64,000 nt of DNA from assembly GCF_018812025.1 (NCBI RefSeq), contig NC_063062.1, positions 2,454,754 through 2,518,753 on the forward strand, given 5' to 3'. A model generated the notes under the pieces. It saw nothing but the letters and a program-made list of their open reading frames with translations, did no database searches and was not told where the DNA came from. The stretch's first letter is position 1. Each line of letters opens with the position of its first letter. This document shows, piece after piece, positions 11,440-21,730 of this stretch. This DNA is from Megalobrama amblycephala. Its lineage: Eukaryota > Chordata > Actinopteri > Cypriniformes > Xenocyprididae. Position numbers and translations under genes: made by a program.

Positions 11440-11766
11440 AAAGATTGGATATTCGTCTTCCACTTTTTTATGCCCTCTGGCGGTCTGTAGCCAAGGAAAT
11501 AGAACATTGGTTACGTATGTAACCGTGGTTCTATGACTCGTGGAAGACCAACAGAGTCCCTGGTCACTTGGGTCAGCGAGAAGACTCAGAGGAAGTGATG
11601 ATGTGTAAGGAGGTATTTATAGACTAACACATCATTAAGGTCACGAGGTGTCAGCCTTATATTAAGTTCTCAACAAGGAAGCGGACAGGAAGATATTTCA
11701 CTCAATTATGCCCTCTGGTGGTCTTCCGCCAGTCATAGAACCACAGTTACATATGTAACCAATGTT
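11440..11766 (+). repeat. DIRS element C terminal inverted and internal complementary repeats
   Basis: Inverted blocks are visible. AACATTGGTTACGTATGTAA at about 11502 pairs with TTACATATGTAACCAATGTT ending at 11766. TATGCCCTCTGGCGGTCT near 11469 matches TATGCCCTCTGGTGGTCT near 11707. Such arrangements of terminal and internal complementary sequences occur at the recombinase-side end of DIRS elements. The end at 11766 is 22 bp before a dvl2 exon. Confidence 0.65.
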
Positions 11767-11788
11767 ATCATTCATTCTGTTTGTACAG

Positions 11789-11965
11789 GTTCTGATGTGG
11801 TAGAGTGGCTTTATCATCACATTGAGGGCTTCCAGGTCAGAAGAGAGGCTCGTAAATATGCTAGTAACCTCCTGAAAGCTGGTTTTATCAGACACACAGT
11901 GAACAAGATCACCTTTTCAGAGCAGTGCTACTATGTGTTTGGAGATTTCAGCGACTGTGAAAACT
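11789..11965 (+). CDS. dvl2: Dishevelled (dvl2-like) exon encoding most of the DEP domain
   Basis: The exon is bounded by an acceptor TTTGTACAG ending at 11788 and a donor GTAAGT from 11966. It encodes [19 protein letters not shown], then [32 protein letters not shown], which is the DEP domain of Dishevelled. This cytoplasmic Wnt-pathway adaptor is recruited to Frizzled through DEP. The first codon is split with the previous exon, which is not in the window. DIX and PDZ domains would lie upstream, beyond base 1. The assignment to dvl2 rather than dvl1 or dvl3 comes from the C-terminal exon. The 3' splice site is unusually close to DIRS-derived sequence, leaving only 22 bp of apparently native intron before the exon. 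Confidence 0.93.
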
Positions 11966-12630
11966 GTAAGTGTGATCAATGTTCGAATGGATCATATGAT
12001 ACTGCTTTTTTGTCAGACCTGCCAACCTGTAAACATTTTGTGATTGTGGTTTAAGACAACTGAAGTAGAGAGTTAAAAATAATAGTGATTAAATATGATG
12101 ATAATGATCAAATTTAATGTACATCCATTGTAAAGCTGCTATTAAAAAAACAAAACAAAAAAAACTTTCATTCCTAGGAGGGATCTTTGTCACCTTTTTC
12201 ACCTCTAATGAGTTTGCTTCCAGAATGTATGATTGTATTATTTTCTTCATAGCTGATTTGCAGTATGTTGGGAAATGACTGCATTCAAATCGAAAGTGCT
12301 GCGAAAGCATGTGAACTAAGTGTTACACTATATAGAGTGGCACACGGATGATATCAAAACCTTTTTTCAATTTACGAGTAAAAAAAAGCCTATGGTAAAC
12401 ATAACTTGACGATACTTTGATATTTTGTTTTATAATATAAACTTTATTTTACTCATAAAACCCCATAAGAAAATTTCAAGGGAAGCAGGGGCAAATTAAT
12501 CTTCTGGGTTTTAACATCATCCCTGCACTACTCTATTGTGGCTCTCAAAATATTTTCCCATGGTAGGCAGGTCTGTCTTATGTTAAATAGATGTTTCCTC
12601 TCTGTCTGCCTCTTCCTTCTCTTCGCACAG
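11966..12630 (+). other. dvl2 intron
   Basis: This intron lies between the DEP exon and the next coding exon. It is bounded by donor GTAAGT at 11966 and acceptor CTTCGCACAG at 12621-12630. I see no gene or repeat in it that I can name. Confidence 0.8.
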
Positions 12631-12849
12631 ATATGGCAAATCTCTTGCTGAATGACAATGATGGTTCCAGTGGAGCATCAGACCAGGACACACTGGGACC
12701 CTTGCCTTTGCCAGGGGCCACACCCTGGCCCCTGATGCACATTTTCCCTTATCAATACCCGCAAACTTACCCCAGCCAACCCCCTCCATACCATGAGCTC
12801 TCCAGTTATAGCTACGCACCAGGAAGTGCTGGCAGTCAACACAGTGAAG
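12631..12849 (+). CDS. dvl2: Dishevelled (dvl2-like) exon after DEP with PPxY and YxxL motifs
   Basis: The exon starts after CTTCGCACAG and ends at a GTGAGA donor (12850). The split codon at its start joins the DEP exon in frame. It encodes [20 protein letters not shown], the conserved Dishevelled segment after DEP, then a proline- and tyrosine-rich stretch with [12 protein letters not shown]. In vertebrate Dvl2 this place carries a PPxY motif for WW-domain ubiquitin ligases and a YHEL motif for the AP-2 adaptor used in Frizzled endocytosis. The end reads GSAGSQHSE and continues in the next exon with a split Gly codon. The exon is intact. Confidence 0.93.
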
Positions 12850-13170
12850 GTGAGAGAGAGCTTTGGATTAGCTTCATTCACCTAGAATATCTAGAATTAA
12901 AGGGCACCTATTATGCAAAATTCACTTTTACATGGTGTTTGACCATAAATGTGTGTTGGCAGTGTGTGAGCAAAACCACCCTAGAATGAGAAAAATCCAC
13001 CCAGTGGTTTTTTTACAATCTCAATAATTCATAAGCACTGTCTCAGAACGCCCTGTTCTAAGATTTCTCTCACTGTGACGTAGAATTGCGCTAAGCCCCA
13101 CCCACGTGGTTTGATTGACAATCTGGTTTTGGCATAGACCCATCCTCCATTGTTTCAACGACAGCCGGTA

Positions 13171-13455
13171 ATGTCTCCTAAGAAACATAAGTGTTCTGTT
13201 GTGGGATGTAATAATGAACATAGTAGTTTTCACTTACTTCCGACATCAGAGCCACTGAAAACGCAGTGGATGGATTTTATTTACGAAGGAAAGGCGCCAG
13301 TCAAAATTCCAAAATACGTTTATGTTTGCACGAATCATTTTTTGACTGACTGTTTTGAGAATGAGGGTCAATTCAAAGCAGGTCTTGCTTCAAAGTTAAT
13401 CCTCAAGTGTGGATCGTTGCCTACTGTTCGCGATCCAACATCACCTCCAGAAGAA
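13171..13455 (+). CDS. THAP zinc-finger domain exon (transposon-associated)
   Basis: The ATG at 13171 opens MSPKKHKCSVVGCNNEHSS, followed by WMDF, YVCTNHFLTDCF and LKCGSLPTV. This is the THAP pattern: C-x4-C (CSVVGC), a central W, C-x2-H (CTNH) and a final xxPxx block (SLPTV). THAP domains bind DNA and are found in P-element-like and other transposases and in host factors derived from them. A consensus donor GTAAGT at 13456 follows, so the open frame to 13479 probably reads into an intron. The sequence is free of stops across the domain. A decayed relative lies at 33885-34075. Confidence 0.7.
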
Positions 13456-13799
13456 GTAAGTGTATTTAATGTTTTTTGAGCAAATAGTCATTTCAGTCGA
13501 TGTCAGCCAATTCAATAACAAATGCGTCTAAAGTTGTTGTCGTCGTCGTAGAATGTCTGTGTATATAATTTAAACCTTGTTTGTATAGTGTGTATCCACA
13601 CGTATATATATATTTTTTAAAGATATTGTATTAAAAACTGTGTATGTTTACTTAGCAAACGTTATCACAGTATTTGTGTTTGTAGTTTCAAAAAATTGCG
13701 CGAACGTTATCACAGTGTGTGTGTGTGTGTGTTGCACATCCATAATTGCAAAGGGGACGCGATTAAAACTCTATAAGTACATAAATGTATCAAATAACC

Positions 13800-13905
13800 A
13801 TTCAGAGACGTCCTGCTCCATTCTCAATTGTGTTTCTTCTGTCGGAGTCTCTTCATCATCTGGGTCTGATTCCGGTTCAAACGTGTACGGCTGAATGCCA
13901 TACAA
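13800..13905 (-). pseudogene. Short acidic coding-like fragment, possibly P2X7-tail-like
   Basis: On the minus strand about 35 codons are open, reading QPYTFEPESDPDDEE then MEQDVSEW. A Tyr-x-Phe-Glu-Pro motif followed by an acidic run and a Trp resembles the P2X7-type intracellular domain that is repeated in many fish genomes, but the cysteine-rich remainder is not visible. It lies convergent to the THAP exon inside the same TIR-bounded element. This is recognition by eye, with low certainty. Confidence 0.35.
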
Positions 13906-14549
13906 AACAGCGGGTCTCTCACTCTCAGCCATTCTGCTTCTACCCTCTGTTTATTGCCATAGGTATGCAAGTTACGCCCTCATCCAAAGGCAGGGCGGGG
14001 ATATGCAGCTCATTTATATTTAAGGTGGTACACACCAAAACAGCTCTTTTTAAAATAGGCCCCAAAAATGACATTTTCAAATGGTTATAATAAATTAACT
14101 GTGGGGTATTTTGTGCTGAAACTTCACAAATACATTCTGGGGACACCCAAGACCAATATTACATCTTGTAAAAAGGGGCATAATAGGTGCCCTTTAATAC
14201 ATTATTATTATAATCTTGTATATTATATAATATACAGTGGGTACGGAAAGTATTCAGACCCCCTTAAATTTTTTCACTCTTTGTTATATTGCAACCATTT
14301 GCTAAAATAATTTAAGTTCATTTTTGCAGATTTATCAAAAAAGAAAAACTGAAATATCACATGGTCCCTAGTATTCAGACCCTTTGCTGTGACACTCATA
14401 TATTTAACTCAGGTGCTGTCCATTTCTTCTGATCATCCTTGAGATGGTTCTACACCTTCATTTGAGTCCAGCTGTGTTTGATTATACTGATTGGACTTAA
14501 TTAGGAAAGCCAGACACCTGTCTATATAAGACCTTACAGCTCACAGTGC

Positions 14550-15590
14550 ATGTCAGAGCAAATGAGAATCATGAGGTCAAAGGAACTGCCTGAAGAGCTC
14601 AGAGACAAAATTGTAGCAAGGCACAGATCTGGCCAAGTTTACAAAAACATTTCTGCTGCACTTAAGGTTCCTAAGAGCACAGTGGCCTCCATAATCCTTA
14701 ACTGGAAGACGTTTGGGATGACCAGAACCCTTCCTAGAGCTGGCTGTCCGGCCAAACTGAGCTATCGGGGGAGAAGAGCCTTGGTGAGAGAGGTAAAGAA
14801 GAACGCAAAGATCACTGTGGCTGAGCTCCAGAGATGCAGTCGGGAGATGGGAGAAAGTTGTAGAAAGTCAACCATCACTGCAGCCCTCCACCAGTTGGGG
14901 CTTTATGGCAGAGTGGCCTGACGGAAGCCTCTCCTCAGTGCAAGACACATGAAAGCCCGCATGGAGTTTGCTAAAAAACACCTGAAGGACTCCAAGATGG
15001 TGAGAAATAAGATTCTCTGGTCTGATGAGACCAAGATAGAACTTTTTGACCTTAATTCTAAGCGGTATGTGTGGAGAAAACCAGGCACTGCTCATCACCT
15101 GTCCAATACAGTCCCAACAGTGAAGCATGGTGGTGGCAGCATCATGCTGTGGGGGTGTTTTTCAGCTGCAGGGACAGGACGACTGGTTGCAATCGAGGGA
15201 AAGATGAATGCGGCCAAGTACAGGGATATCCTGGACGAAAACCTTCTCCAGAGTGCTCAGGACCTCAGACTGGGCCGAAGGTTAACCTTCCAACAAGACA
15301 ATGACCCTAAGCACACAGCTAAAATAATGAAGGAGTGGCTTCACAACAACTCTGTGACTGTTCTTGAATGGCCCAGCCAGAGCCCTGACTTAAACCCAAT
15401 TGAGCATCTCTGGAGAGACCTAAAAATGGCTGTCCACCAATGTGTACCATCCAACCTGACAGAATTGGAGAGGATCTGCAAGGAGGAATGGCAGAGGATC
15501 CCCAAATCCAGGTGTGAAAAACTTGTTGCATCTTTCCCAAAAAGACTCATAGCTGTATTAGAACAAAAGGGTGCTTCTACTAAATACTGA
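14550..15590 (+). pseudogene. Tc1-like transposase with one nonsense codon
   Basis: The ATG at 14550 opens a paired-type helix-turn-helix region (PEELRDKIVARHRSGQ, KVPKSTVASI). The frame meets a single TGA at 14919-14921 and continues in the same frame to 15590. The catalytic core is present: [20 protein letters not shown] and [11 protein letters not shown], with D-x34-E between the last two. The TGA lies in GCC-TGA-CGG, where related elements carry Arg, which fits a C-to-T change at a CpG. Apart from this stop the protein looks complete at about 346 codons. It would catalyse cut-and-paste transposition into TA. Confidence 0.9.
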
Positions 15591-15705
15591 GCAAAGGGTC
15601 TGAATACATAGGACTATGTGATATTTCAGTTTTTCTTTTTTAATAAATCTGCAAAAATGTCAATGATTCTGTGTTTTTCTGTCAATATGGGGTGCTGTGT
15701 GTACA

Positions 15706-17218
15706 TTAACTCTCAGGGGTCTGAGGCTGATTTGGGGCCTGGAGAAGTTTTGACATGCCCTGACATTTGTGCTTTTTTCAGTTGTTCATAAACATATTAA
15801 TGGAAAAAGTGTCATTACACTGTATTCAGCACAAACTAGGCTACAATAATATGTAAGGAACATGTATGTACATGTTTGTATTTTTGAAGGAAAAATGTTT
15901 ATGCATGGTTATTGAAAAAACAAAAAACTTAAGTCACTGAAATAAAGCCAAAAAATATATATTAAATCTGTGTTCACAAGACTTTTGGGTATTGGAGGTT
16001 GTAGACTAGAGTTTTTGCTTCAAAATTATGTAAAAATTATCATTCCTACTCCTTCATATAAAACAATAGAGAGATTTAAATTTTCTAAAACATCTTTGGT
16101 GAAGAAACACAGTATGCGTGGAGGCGTGAATAATCATGAATAATGGATGATTCTCACCTGGGAAGACAAAATAATCCGATAAAGAGCTCTAATGACCTGC
16201 ATAAATAATGAGCTCTTTCAGTCAGGTAGGCTGTGAAAAAACCCTGTTGATCATGTCTCAGCTCATCATAATGTAAATCAAACATACAGAAAAAACTGCA
16301 ATACTGTGAAATATTATTACAATTTAAAATAATGGTATTCTATTATTAAAATATAATGCATTTCTAGGATACAAAGTGTCTGAACAGTTATGTTACCTCT
16401 GTGGCATTTCATATAGGCTTTTAGCTTAAAAGCATGCACATTTGGAGAAATATTGATGGATTCTCATGTTTATGTCAATTTTCTATACAGAGGAGTAATA
16501 TTTATTCAATATTGTTATCACTATGAATGCTGGATACTGTTTTTAATTCATACTTGCAGCTGGAGGGCGCTCTGTGCACCTTTAGTCCACAAATGCCTGA
16601 GCACTAAAGAAGAATAGGCAATCCAGGAAATAACTGAACTAACAGAGGCCAGAGATCGCTAACTATGGCTATTCAAAACACTTTTCAAGACAATAAATAC
16701 ACGATTGAGACGATGAATGCATGTATTGACTGATTTTGCCTCTGAATAGCGCTGGCTCCGTGGGCGTGGCCGCATTAGCGGATAATGAGCTGAATCAAGG
16801 ACTTCTGACATGGCTCTCTTTTCATACAGATTACATAAACACAGAATGTTTGTTTTCGATTTGACTTGTACGATTTAAAACCTGACATTTCAACATTTCT
16901 TTAGACATATGTGTCATTTTTTTTGTCATTAGTATTCATAAGTTACAGTTCATTTTCTGAGAACTATCAGATTGGAGTTCGTTCAGAGGGAGAGGAGAGA
17001 TCACGCATCATGTTAGTTTTCTTTATTTTACAAAAAGCACAACATTGTGTTTTTACTCTGAGTGTACACAAATAAAAGAAGATATTCCACAGATTAAAAT
17101 GGTGTATAGCTCTTAATTGTATGTGCAACATTGACGGAGTATTTTGAGTCTCTTTCACACTAGTTAGAAAGAAACCGCGGTGATCACGCCGGCGTGACCG
17201 CTGACCCGAGGGAGTTAA
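15706..17218. mobile_element. TTAA-flanked piggyBac-like non-autonomous element, copy 2
   Basis: TTAA at 15706-15709 and 17215-17218 bounds a 1505-bp insert that matches copy 1 (1678-3213) almost end to end. The ends begin CTCTCAGGGGTCTGAGG and, reversed, CTCCCTCGGGTCAG. A palindrome TCACGCCGGCGTGA near 17184 occupies the same subterminal position as the palindrome in copy 1. No coding region is visible. It sits in the right inverted repeat of the Tc1 element, so it is younger than that element. Confidence 0.88.
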
Positions 17219-17444
17219 TGAGGAAAAAAAATGAACTTAAATGATTTTAGCAAATGGCTGCAATATAACAAAGAGTGAAAAATTTAAGGAGGTCTGAATA
17301 CTTTCTGTACCCACTGTATAATAATATATTTAGAATCAATAAATTCTTATAAACTGTCAATGAATGAGTCAAAATTATTTCCATGTACTATTTCAGTCTT
17401 AAATCTAGACACAACTTTCCTTTGTTTATTTCTCTCTCTCACAG

Positions 17445-17974
17445 GAAGTCGTAGCAGTGGTTCAACGCGAAGCGAGGGTGAGCGAAGACATGGGGGTAAA
17501 GGAGGTGGGAGCACCAGTGGACGAGATGAAAAATCCCCTGTAGGAGGAGGTGGTGCCGACTCCCGCTCTGGCAATGGCAGTGAATCGGAATACTCTGTTC
17601 GCAGTAGCCGGACACGAGACCACGGTTCCACAACACCAAGTGAGCACAGCCTCAGTCTGAGCCAGCGGCCGCATCACAGAGTTCCGCCCCCTCACCTGGC
17701 TCCATATCCAACTGGTATCCCAATCCCTTATAACCCCATGATGGTCATGATGGTGCCACAGCACCCCCACCCTCATCCAGCCATAACCAGCCCTTTACCC
17801 ACCTTCCCAACTCCGCCTCTTCCATCCTTGCCGCCCACTTTAACACCTGGTGGCCCTCCTGGAGCTCCTCCTACCAGGGATCTAGGATCCGTTCCTCCTG
17901 AGCTTACTGCATCCAGGCAGTCCTTCCATCTGGCTATGGGCAACCCCAGCGAGTTCTTTGTGGATGTTATGTAG
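17445..17974 (+). CDS. dvl2: Dishevelled (dvl2-like) last coding exon
   Basis: The acceptor CTCTCTCACAG ends at 17444 and the stop TAG is 17972-17974. The exon completes [18 protein letters not shown], a serine- and glycine-rich region with [11 protein letters not shown], then a His/Pro-rich stretch containing [10 protein letters not shown]. It ends in [32 protein letters not shown], the conserved Dishevelled C-terminus (given here as adjoining short motifs). The NPMMV segment and LGSVPPEL favour Dvl2 over Dvl1 and Dvl3. The frame joins the 12631-12849 exon across a 4.6-kb intron filled with transposons. It acts in canonical and planar-polarity Wnt signalling in the cytoplasm. Confidence 0.93.
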
Positions 17975-18240
17975 TTGAGTGAAGGTGAGAAATGTTGTTG
18001 GAATGTGAAATGAATCAGAAAACAAAAACAAAAAGCACAAATCTAAAACAACATGAGTTAACAGGATGCTTTGTTCATTTCAGAAAATCAAACACAGCCA
18101 TTACTTCTGCTTGTCCCATGATTATTGTTCCATTCTCTTTGATTCTTCCTGTGTGCGTTTATAAATAAGCGCTCACTGGAACTGGTAATAAGTAACCATT
18201 CATGTGAACTTAATAATATGAATAAAATTCAAGATTTTAT
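17975..18240 (+). other. dvl2 3' untranslated region with possible poly(A) signal
   Basis: This is the sequence after the TAG stop. An AATAAA at 18221-18226 is the first canonical polyadenylation signal and would give a 3' UTR of about 260 bases. Later AT-rich sequence could support longer forms. Confidence 0.5.
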
Positions 18241-19081
18241 TTCCTCCCAGATTATACTCCAAATACAAGGCACGATGGTGGTATTCTATATCTATAGATC
18301 ATTGTCTGGAATATTAAAATCCAGTCGCTACAAAGTTCACAAAGAAATCTGATTTTTGTCTGTGTAGTTATGTGCAGTGCATGTTTGCATTTTCGGTTGA
18401 GCACAATGAAAAGTAATGACCAATATAGCAGTGCATTTAGCAAAAGAGAGTTTTAGAGTAGTGGTACAGTCTTTTCACCGGTGTTGTTTAGAAAGGGTCT
18501 GTGGTACATAATTTTATAGAACAAAAGAATATCATTTTCATCTTTGCTTTGAGATGTATGAAATAAGAATTTTGCCATAGTGTGCGTAGACCATAGTTAA
18601 TTCACAACCTGACCTAGAGTTTTTAGATCGGGTGTTTTCTAAGGCACTGATTGTTTTCTGTTTTGTTGTTTGTTTGTTTTATTGTAACATTTGAGCTGTG
18701 TAATTGCTTTACATTTTTTATTCTGTAAGCTGGATACACAAGTCCAAGTATCTTTAGCTGGACAGTCCATGTACAACACATTTTTTTTAAGCATGTCCCC
18801 TGTGTTTCTCAGTTGGCTCACATTCTTTGTTTAGTATGTGTTTTAGTTCAGGGCCAAATTAATATACCTAATATACCTTCTACTGATCTGAGACAAGTTT
18901 TGGAGTTTAAGATGAATAGAATTCAGAAAGGTAGAAATGCTGTTAAATTGGAATGAGCAGGCAACTTGGAGCCAACAGCCTCAGCTGGAACACATCAACT
19001 GACATTTTTCTATTCTTAAGAGAATGGGGGGTAATTTCAATTTAACATGCAAGCCACTTAATGATGCTGGTTTAAAGAGCG

Positions 19082-19082
<1 letters not shown>
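18241..19082. other. Downstream flank of dvl2
   Basis: AT-rich sequence without a recognisable gene or named repeat; it may be an extended 3' UTR. Confidence 0.3.
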
Positions 19083-19121
<39 letters not shown>

Positions 19122-19122
19122 C
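19083..19122. repeat. (GT)n microsatellite
   Basis: About 19 GT units run uninterrupted after GCGGTTTGT. Confidence 0.95.
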
Positions 19123-19334
19123 TTTTTGACTGGTACGTTTTGGGATGTGCCAAAGTCTAAATTATAGAACATATACCCTTTTGCTGACTTTTTTTTTCAA
19201 ATCCGCGTTTATGTTCTCATCTGACAATCAATGGTTTGCATGAACCAGATTATGTCAAGTTTAGGCTTAAAATCATGAATTGGTGCCTCTACATCAGTGT
19301 TATTCATCTATCATTTCCCTCTGATTTTTGGGAT

Positions 19335-19376
19335 AACTTATGGGTAGGGTTAGGTTTAGGGGTAGGAATAGGGTTA
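19335..19376 (+). repeat. Telomere-like degenerate TTAGGG tract
   Basis: The sequence reads GGGTAGGGTTAGGTTTAGGGG and onward, a degenerate TTAGGG-type run immediately left of the recognisable DIRS B sequence. Confidence 0.5.
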
Positions 19377-19379
19377 AGA

Positions 19380-20048
19380 CTATGCTTTCCCGGGCCGCTG
19401 AGATGGTCGGGCTCGTGTGGAATCCTCCACTGCGTCCCGAACCTTCTCGGCTGGATGATTGGTTTCTCGGTGCAGCCCGTACTGGTTTTCAGCGCCCTGC
19501 CCCGGTGCCATTCTTCCCGGAGGGGCATGAGTTGGTGACCAGATCATGGAAGACACTCTTCAGCGTCTGAAGTAGGTCTGGTCTCTCCTCCGCCTTCACA
19601 ACCCTGGATGGCGGGGAGGCCAAAGGATACTCCATACTGCCACCGACCTTGCTCTCTGGGCAACCAAGGTGACAGCATGCTCCATTGGTCAAGTGATGGC
19701 CACTATAGTGGTCCAGCAGCGCCATCTATGGCTGAACCTGGCCAACATGAGGGAGACTGATAAATATTGGTTCCTGGACTCCCCCATGTCGCAGGTCGGC
19801 CTATTCAGCAAAGTGGTCGAGAGCTTCACAGAAGCAGACGGAGGCGATTAAGCATATCCTGCCCCGCCGCAGTCCCTTCGCCTGCTCGTCGCCGAGGGTG
19901 CCTGCCTGCGTCGTCCTCCACCCCTGCCAAGTCTGCAAAGCAGCAGCCTCCACCTAGCAGACAGCAGGGAGCCAGTCGTGGATGCAGGGCCCAGCCCGCT
20001 CAGTCTGTAGCCAAGCCAGGTAGCAAGCAATGCAGGAAGCAGACCTGA
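19380..20048 (+). pseudogene. DIRS B gag remnant
   Basis: Frames at 19340-19570 give RLDDWFLGAARTGFQRPAPV and FFPEGHELVTRSWKTLFS. Those at 19669-19851 give VVQQRHLWLNLANMRETDKY and SPMSQVGLFSKVVESF, aligning with ATERHLWLNLSDIRERDK and APLSPAGLFGDAV of DIRS A gag. It is 5' truncated and frameshifted. The product would be the structural protein of the retrotransposon particle. Confidence 0.75.
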
Positions 20049-20329
20049 GACGGGCAACCTGGAGGAAAGGAAGACAGCTCTTCGGGAAACGATGCCTGCA
20101 TTGCTCCCTCTCCCGGAGTAGGGCCGGGTGGAGAATGTTTTTTTTCGTTTGGTTTCTGTTCTGCCGCTGGCTCTGTTTCCCAATCCTACAGGTCTCAAGA
20201 GGGTGTGTCTGGCAGTGTGCAATGCTATGCCTCACCACCCTCAGCCCCCTCTCATCTCGCCAGCAGGTGGCAAAGTATGTGTCGAGGCCGCCCTCTCGGT
20301 GCCGTCTCCCACACACCCTATCACCTCGC

Positions 20330-21390
20330 GGAGTCTGACCACACTTCTGGCCAGACTGCCGTCCAAGTCGGGTCCGTCTGCTCCGCCTCGCTGCCCCACG
20401 CCGGGTACGTCTGTGGTGCTGTTGGTTCCACTGGCTTGGAGTCTGGAAGCTTGGTTAATGCTTCCCAGCCAGTCCCGCTGGCTCATCTGCACGATCAGAC
20501 ATGGCTATGCGATTCAGTTCACCTGGCGCCCCCCTGTGTTCAGGGGTGTTGACTACGCTCATGTTTCTGTAAACAATGCCCCTGTGCTTCGGGTGGAGAT
20601 TGCTGTCCTCCTGGTGAAGGACGCAATACAGCCGGTCCCTCCAGCCGCTATGAAGTCAGGGTTCTACAGCCCCTACTTCATTGTACCCAAGAAAGGTGGC
20701 GGGTTACAGCCAATCTTGGATCTGTGAGTCCTGAATCGGTCCTTTCACAGGCTGCCGTTCAAGATGCTAATGCAGAAACGCATTTTCGAATGCATCCGCC
20801 CCCAAGATTGGTTTGCAGTGATCGACATGAAGGACGTGTACTTTCATGTCTCGATTCTGCCTCGACACAGACCCTTTCTACGGTTTGCGTTCAAGGGTCA
20901 GGCATATCAGTACAAAGTCCTACCCTTCAGACTGGCCCTGTCGCCCCGCGTCTTTACCAAGGTTGCGGAGGCGGCCATTGTTCCCCTCAAGGAACAGGAC
21001 GTTCACATTCTCAATTATCTAGATGACTGGCTCATTCTAGCTCACTCACGAGAACAACTATGCAAACACGATCTGGGATCTGGTGTTAGCTCACCTCAGC
21101 CGGTTGGGTCTTTGGGTCAACTGGGACAAGAGCAAACTCGCCCCCAGGCAGAGGATCTCTTATCTCGGTATGGAATTGGACTCTGTCAACCAGGCAGCGC
21201 GCCTCACTGAGGAGTGCGTCCAGTCAGTGTTGAACTGCCTGAGTTCACTCAAGAGCAGGACAGCGGCCCCACTGAAGTTATTTCAGAGGCTCCTAGGGCA
21301 TATGGCATCCACAGCCGCAGTCACGGCACTCAGACTGCTTCATATGAGGCCGTTTCAGCACTGGCTTCACGGCCGAGTCTCGAGATAGGC
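20330..21390 (+). pseudogene. DIRS B reverse transcriptase
   Basis: Conserved DIRS RT blocks are visible: GFYSPYFIVPKKGGGLQPILDL ending at a TGA near 20725, then DWFAVIDMKDVYFHVSI, FAFKGQAYQYKVLPFRLAL, and the catalytic box YLDD at 21016-21027. An LGLWVNWDKSKLAP segment follows in another frame. Changes such as PFR for the expected PFG and several frame changes mark it as dead. It would copy the element RNA in related active elements. Confidence 0.85.
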
Positions 21391-21392
21391 AT

Positions 21393-21730
21393 CCCAGGTG
21401 AAAAAAAAGTAAATTTCTATAATATACTTAAAGTGCTCTATTTTCGTGCACTAATTTTGTACTTAATATACTAAAAATTCATCTTTAATACTTCTTAAGA
21501 TCATCTTAAGAACATCTAAGTGTACTCAACTGTGCTATTTTGAGACAGCATTAAATATGAACTAAAATGTGCTTTTAATATACTCTCTCTGTATTTAAAA
21601 AATTTAGATGTTCTTAAGATGTTCTTAAGAAGTACTAAAGATTGATTTTTAGTATATTAAGTACAAAATTAGTGCACGAAAATAGAGCACTTTAAGTACA
21701 TTATAGAAATGTACTTTTTTTTCACCTGGG
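21393..21730. mobile_element. Hairpin MITE of 338 bp with near-perfect arms
   Basis: CCCAGGTGAAAAAAAAGTA at 21393 and its complement ending at 21730 are the ends of two arms of about 130 bp that pair almost perfectly around a short AT-rich loop near 21530-21595. No coding region is present and the target duplication is not clear. It separates the RT and RNase H coding parts of DIRS B and is therefore younger. Confidence 0.85.

Larger units (their letters stand above)
12899..14195 (+). mobile_element. THAP-bearing DNA element in the last dvl2 intron (PIF/ISL2EU-like candidate)
   Basis: The ends are perfect 18-bp inverted repeats: AAAGGGCACCTATTATGC at 12899-12916 and its complement at 14178-14195. 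The flanks allow two readings: a TTAA duplication (12897-12900 and 14194-14197) or a short AT/TA duplication. The element is about 1.3 kb. It carries a THAP domain exon on the + strand and a short acidic coding-like stretch on the minus strand. No DDE transposase is visible, so it looks non-autonomous or eroded. Classification as ISL2EU-like rests on the THAP domain and end sequence and is tentative. Confidence 0.65.
14235..17316 (+). mobile_element. Tc1-like DNA transposon with IR/DR ends, interrupted by a TTAA element
   Basis: The ends CAGTGGGTACGGAAAGTATT (14235) and its complement ending at 17316 are flanked by TA on both sides, the Tc1/mariner target duplication. A second direct repeat, TAGTATTCAGACCCTTTGC, lies near 14371 with its mirror near 15590-15615, giving the IR/DR arrangement. 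Without the nested TTAA element the transposon is about 1.57 kb, normal for fish Tc1 elements. The nested element sits in the right inverted repeat at 15706-17218. Confidence 0.92.

Noticed and set aside
17347..17776. Antisense ORFs over the last dvl2 exon
   Set aside because: Shadows of the GC-rich dvl2 coding exon; the sense strand has splice sites and conserved protein.
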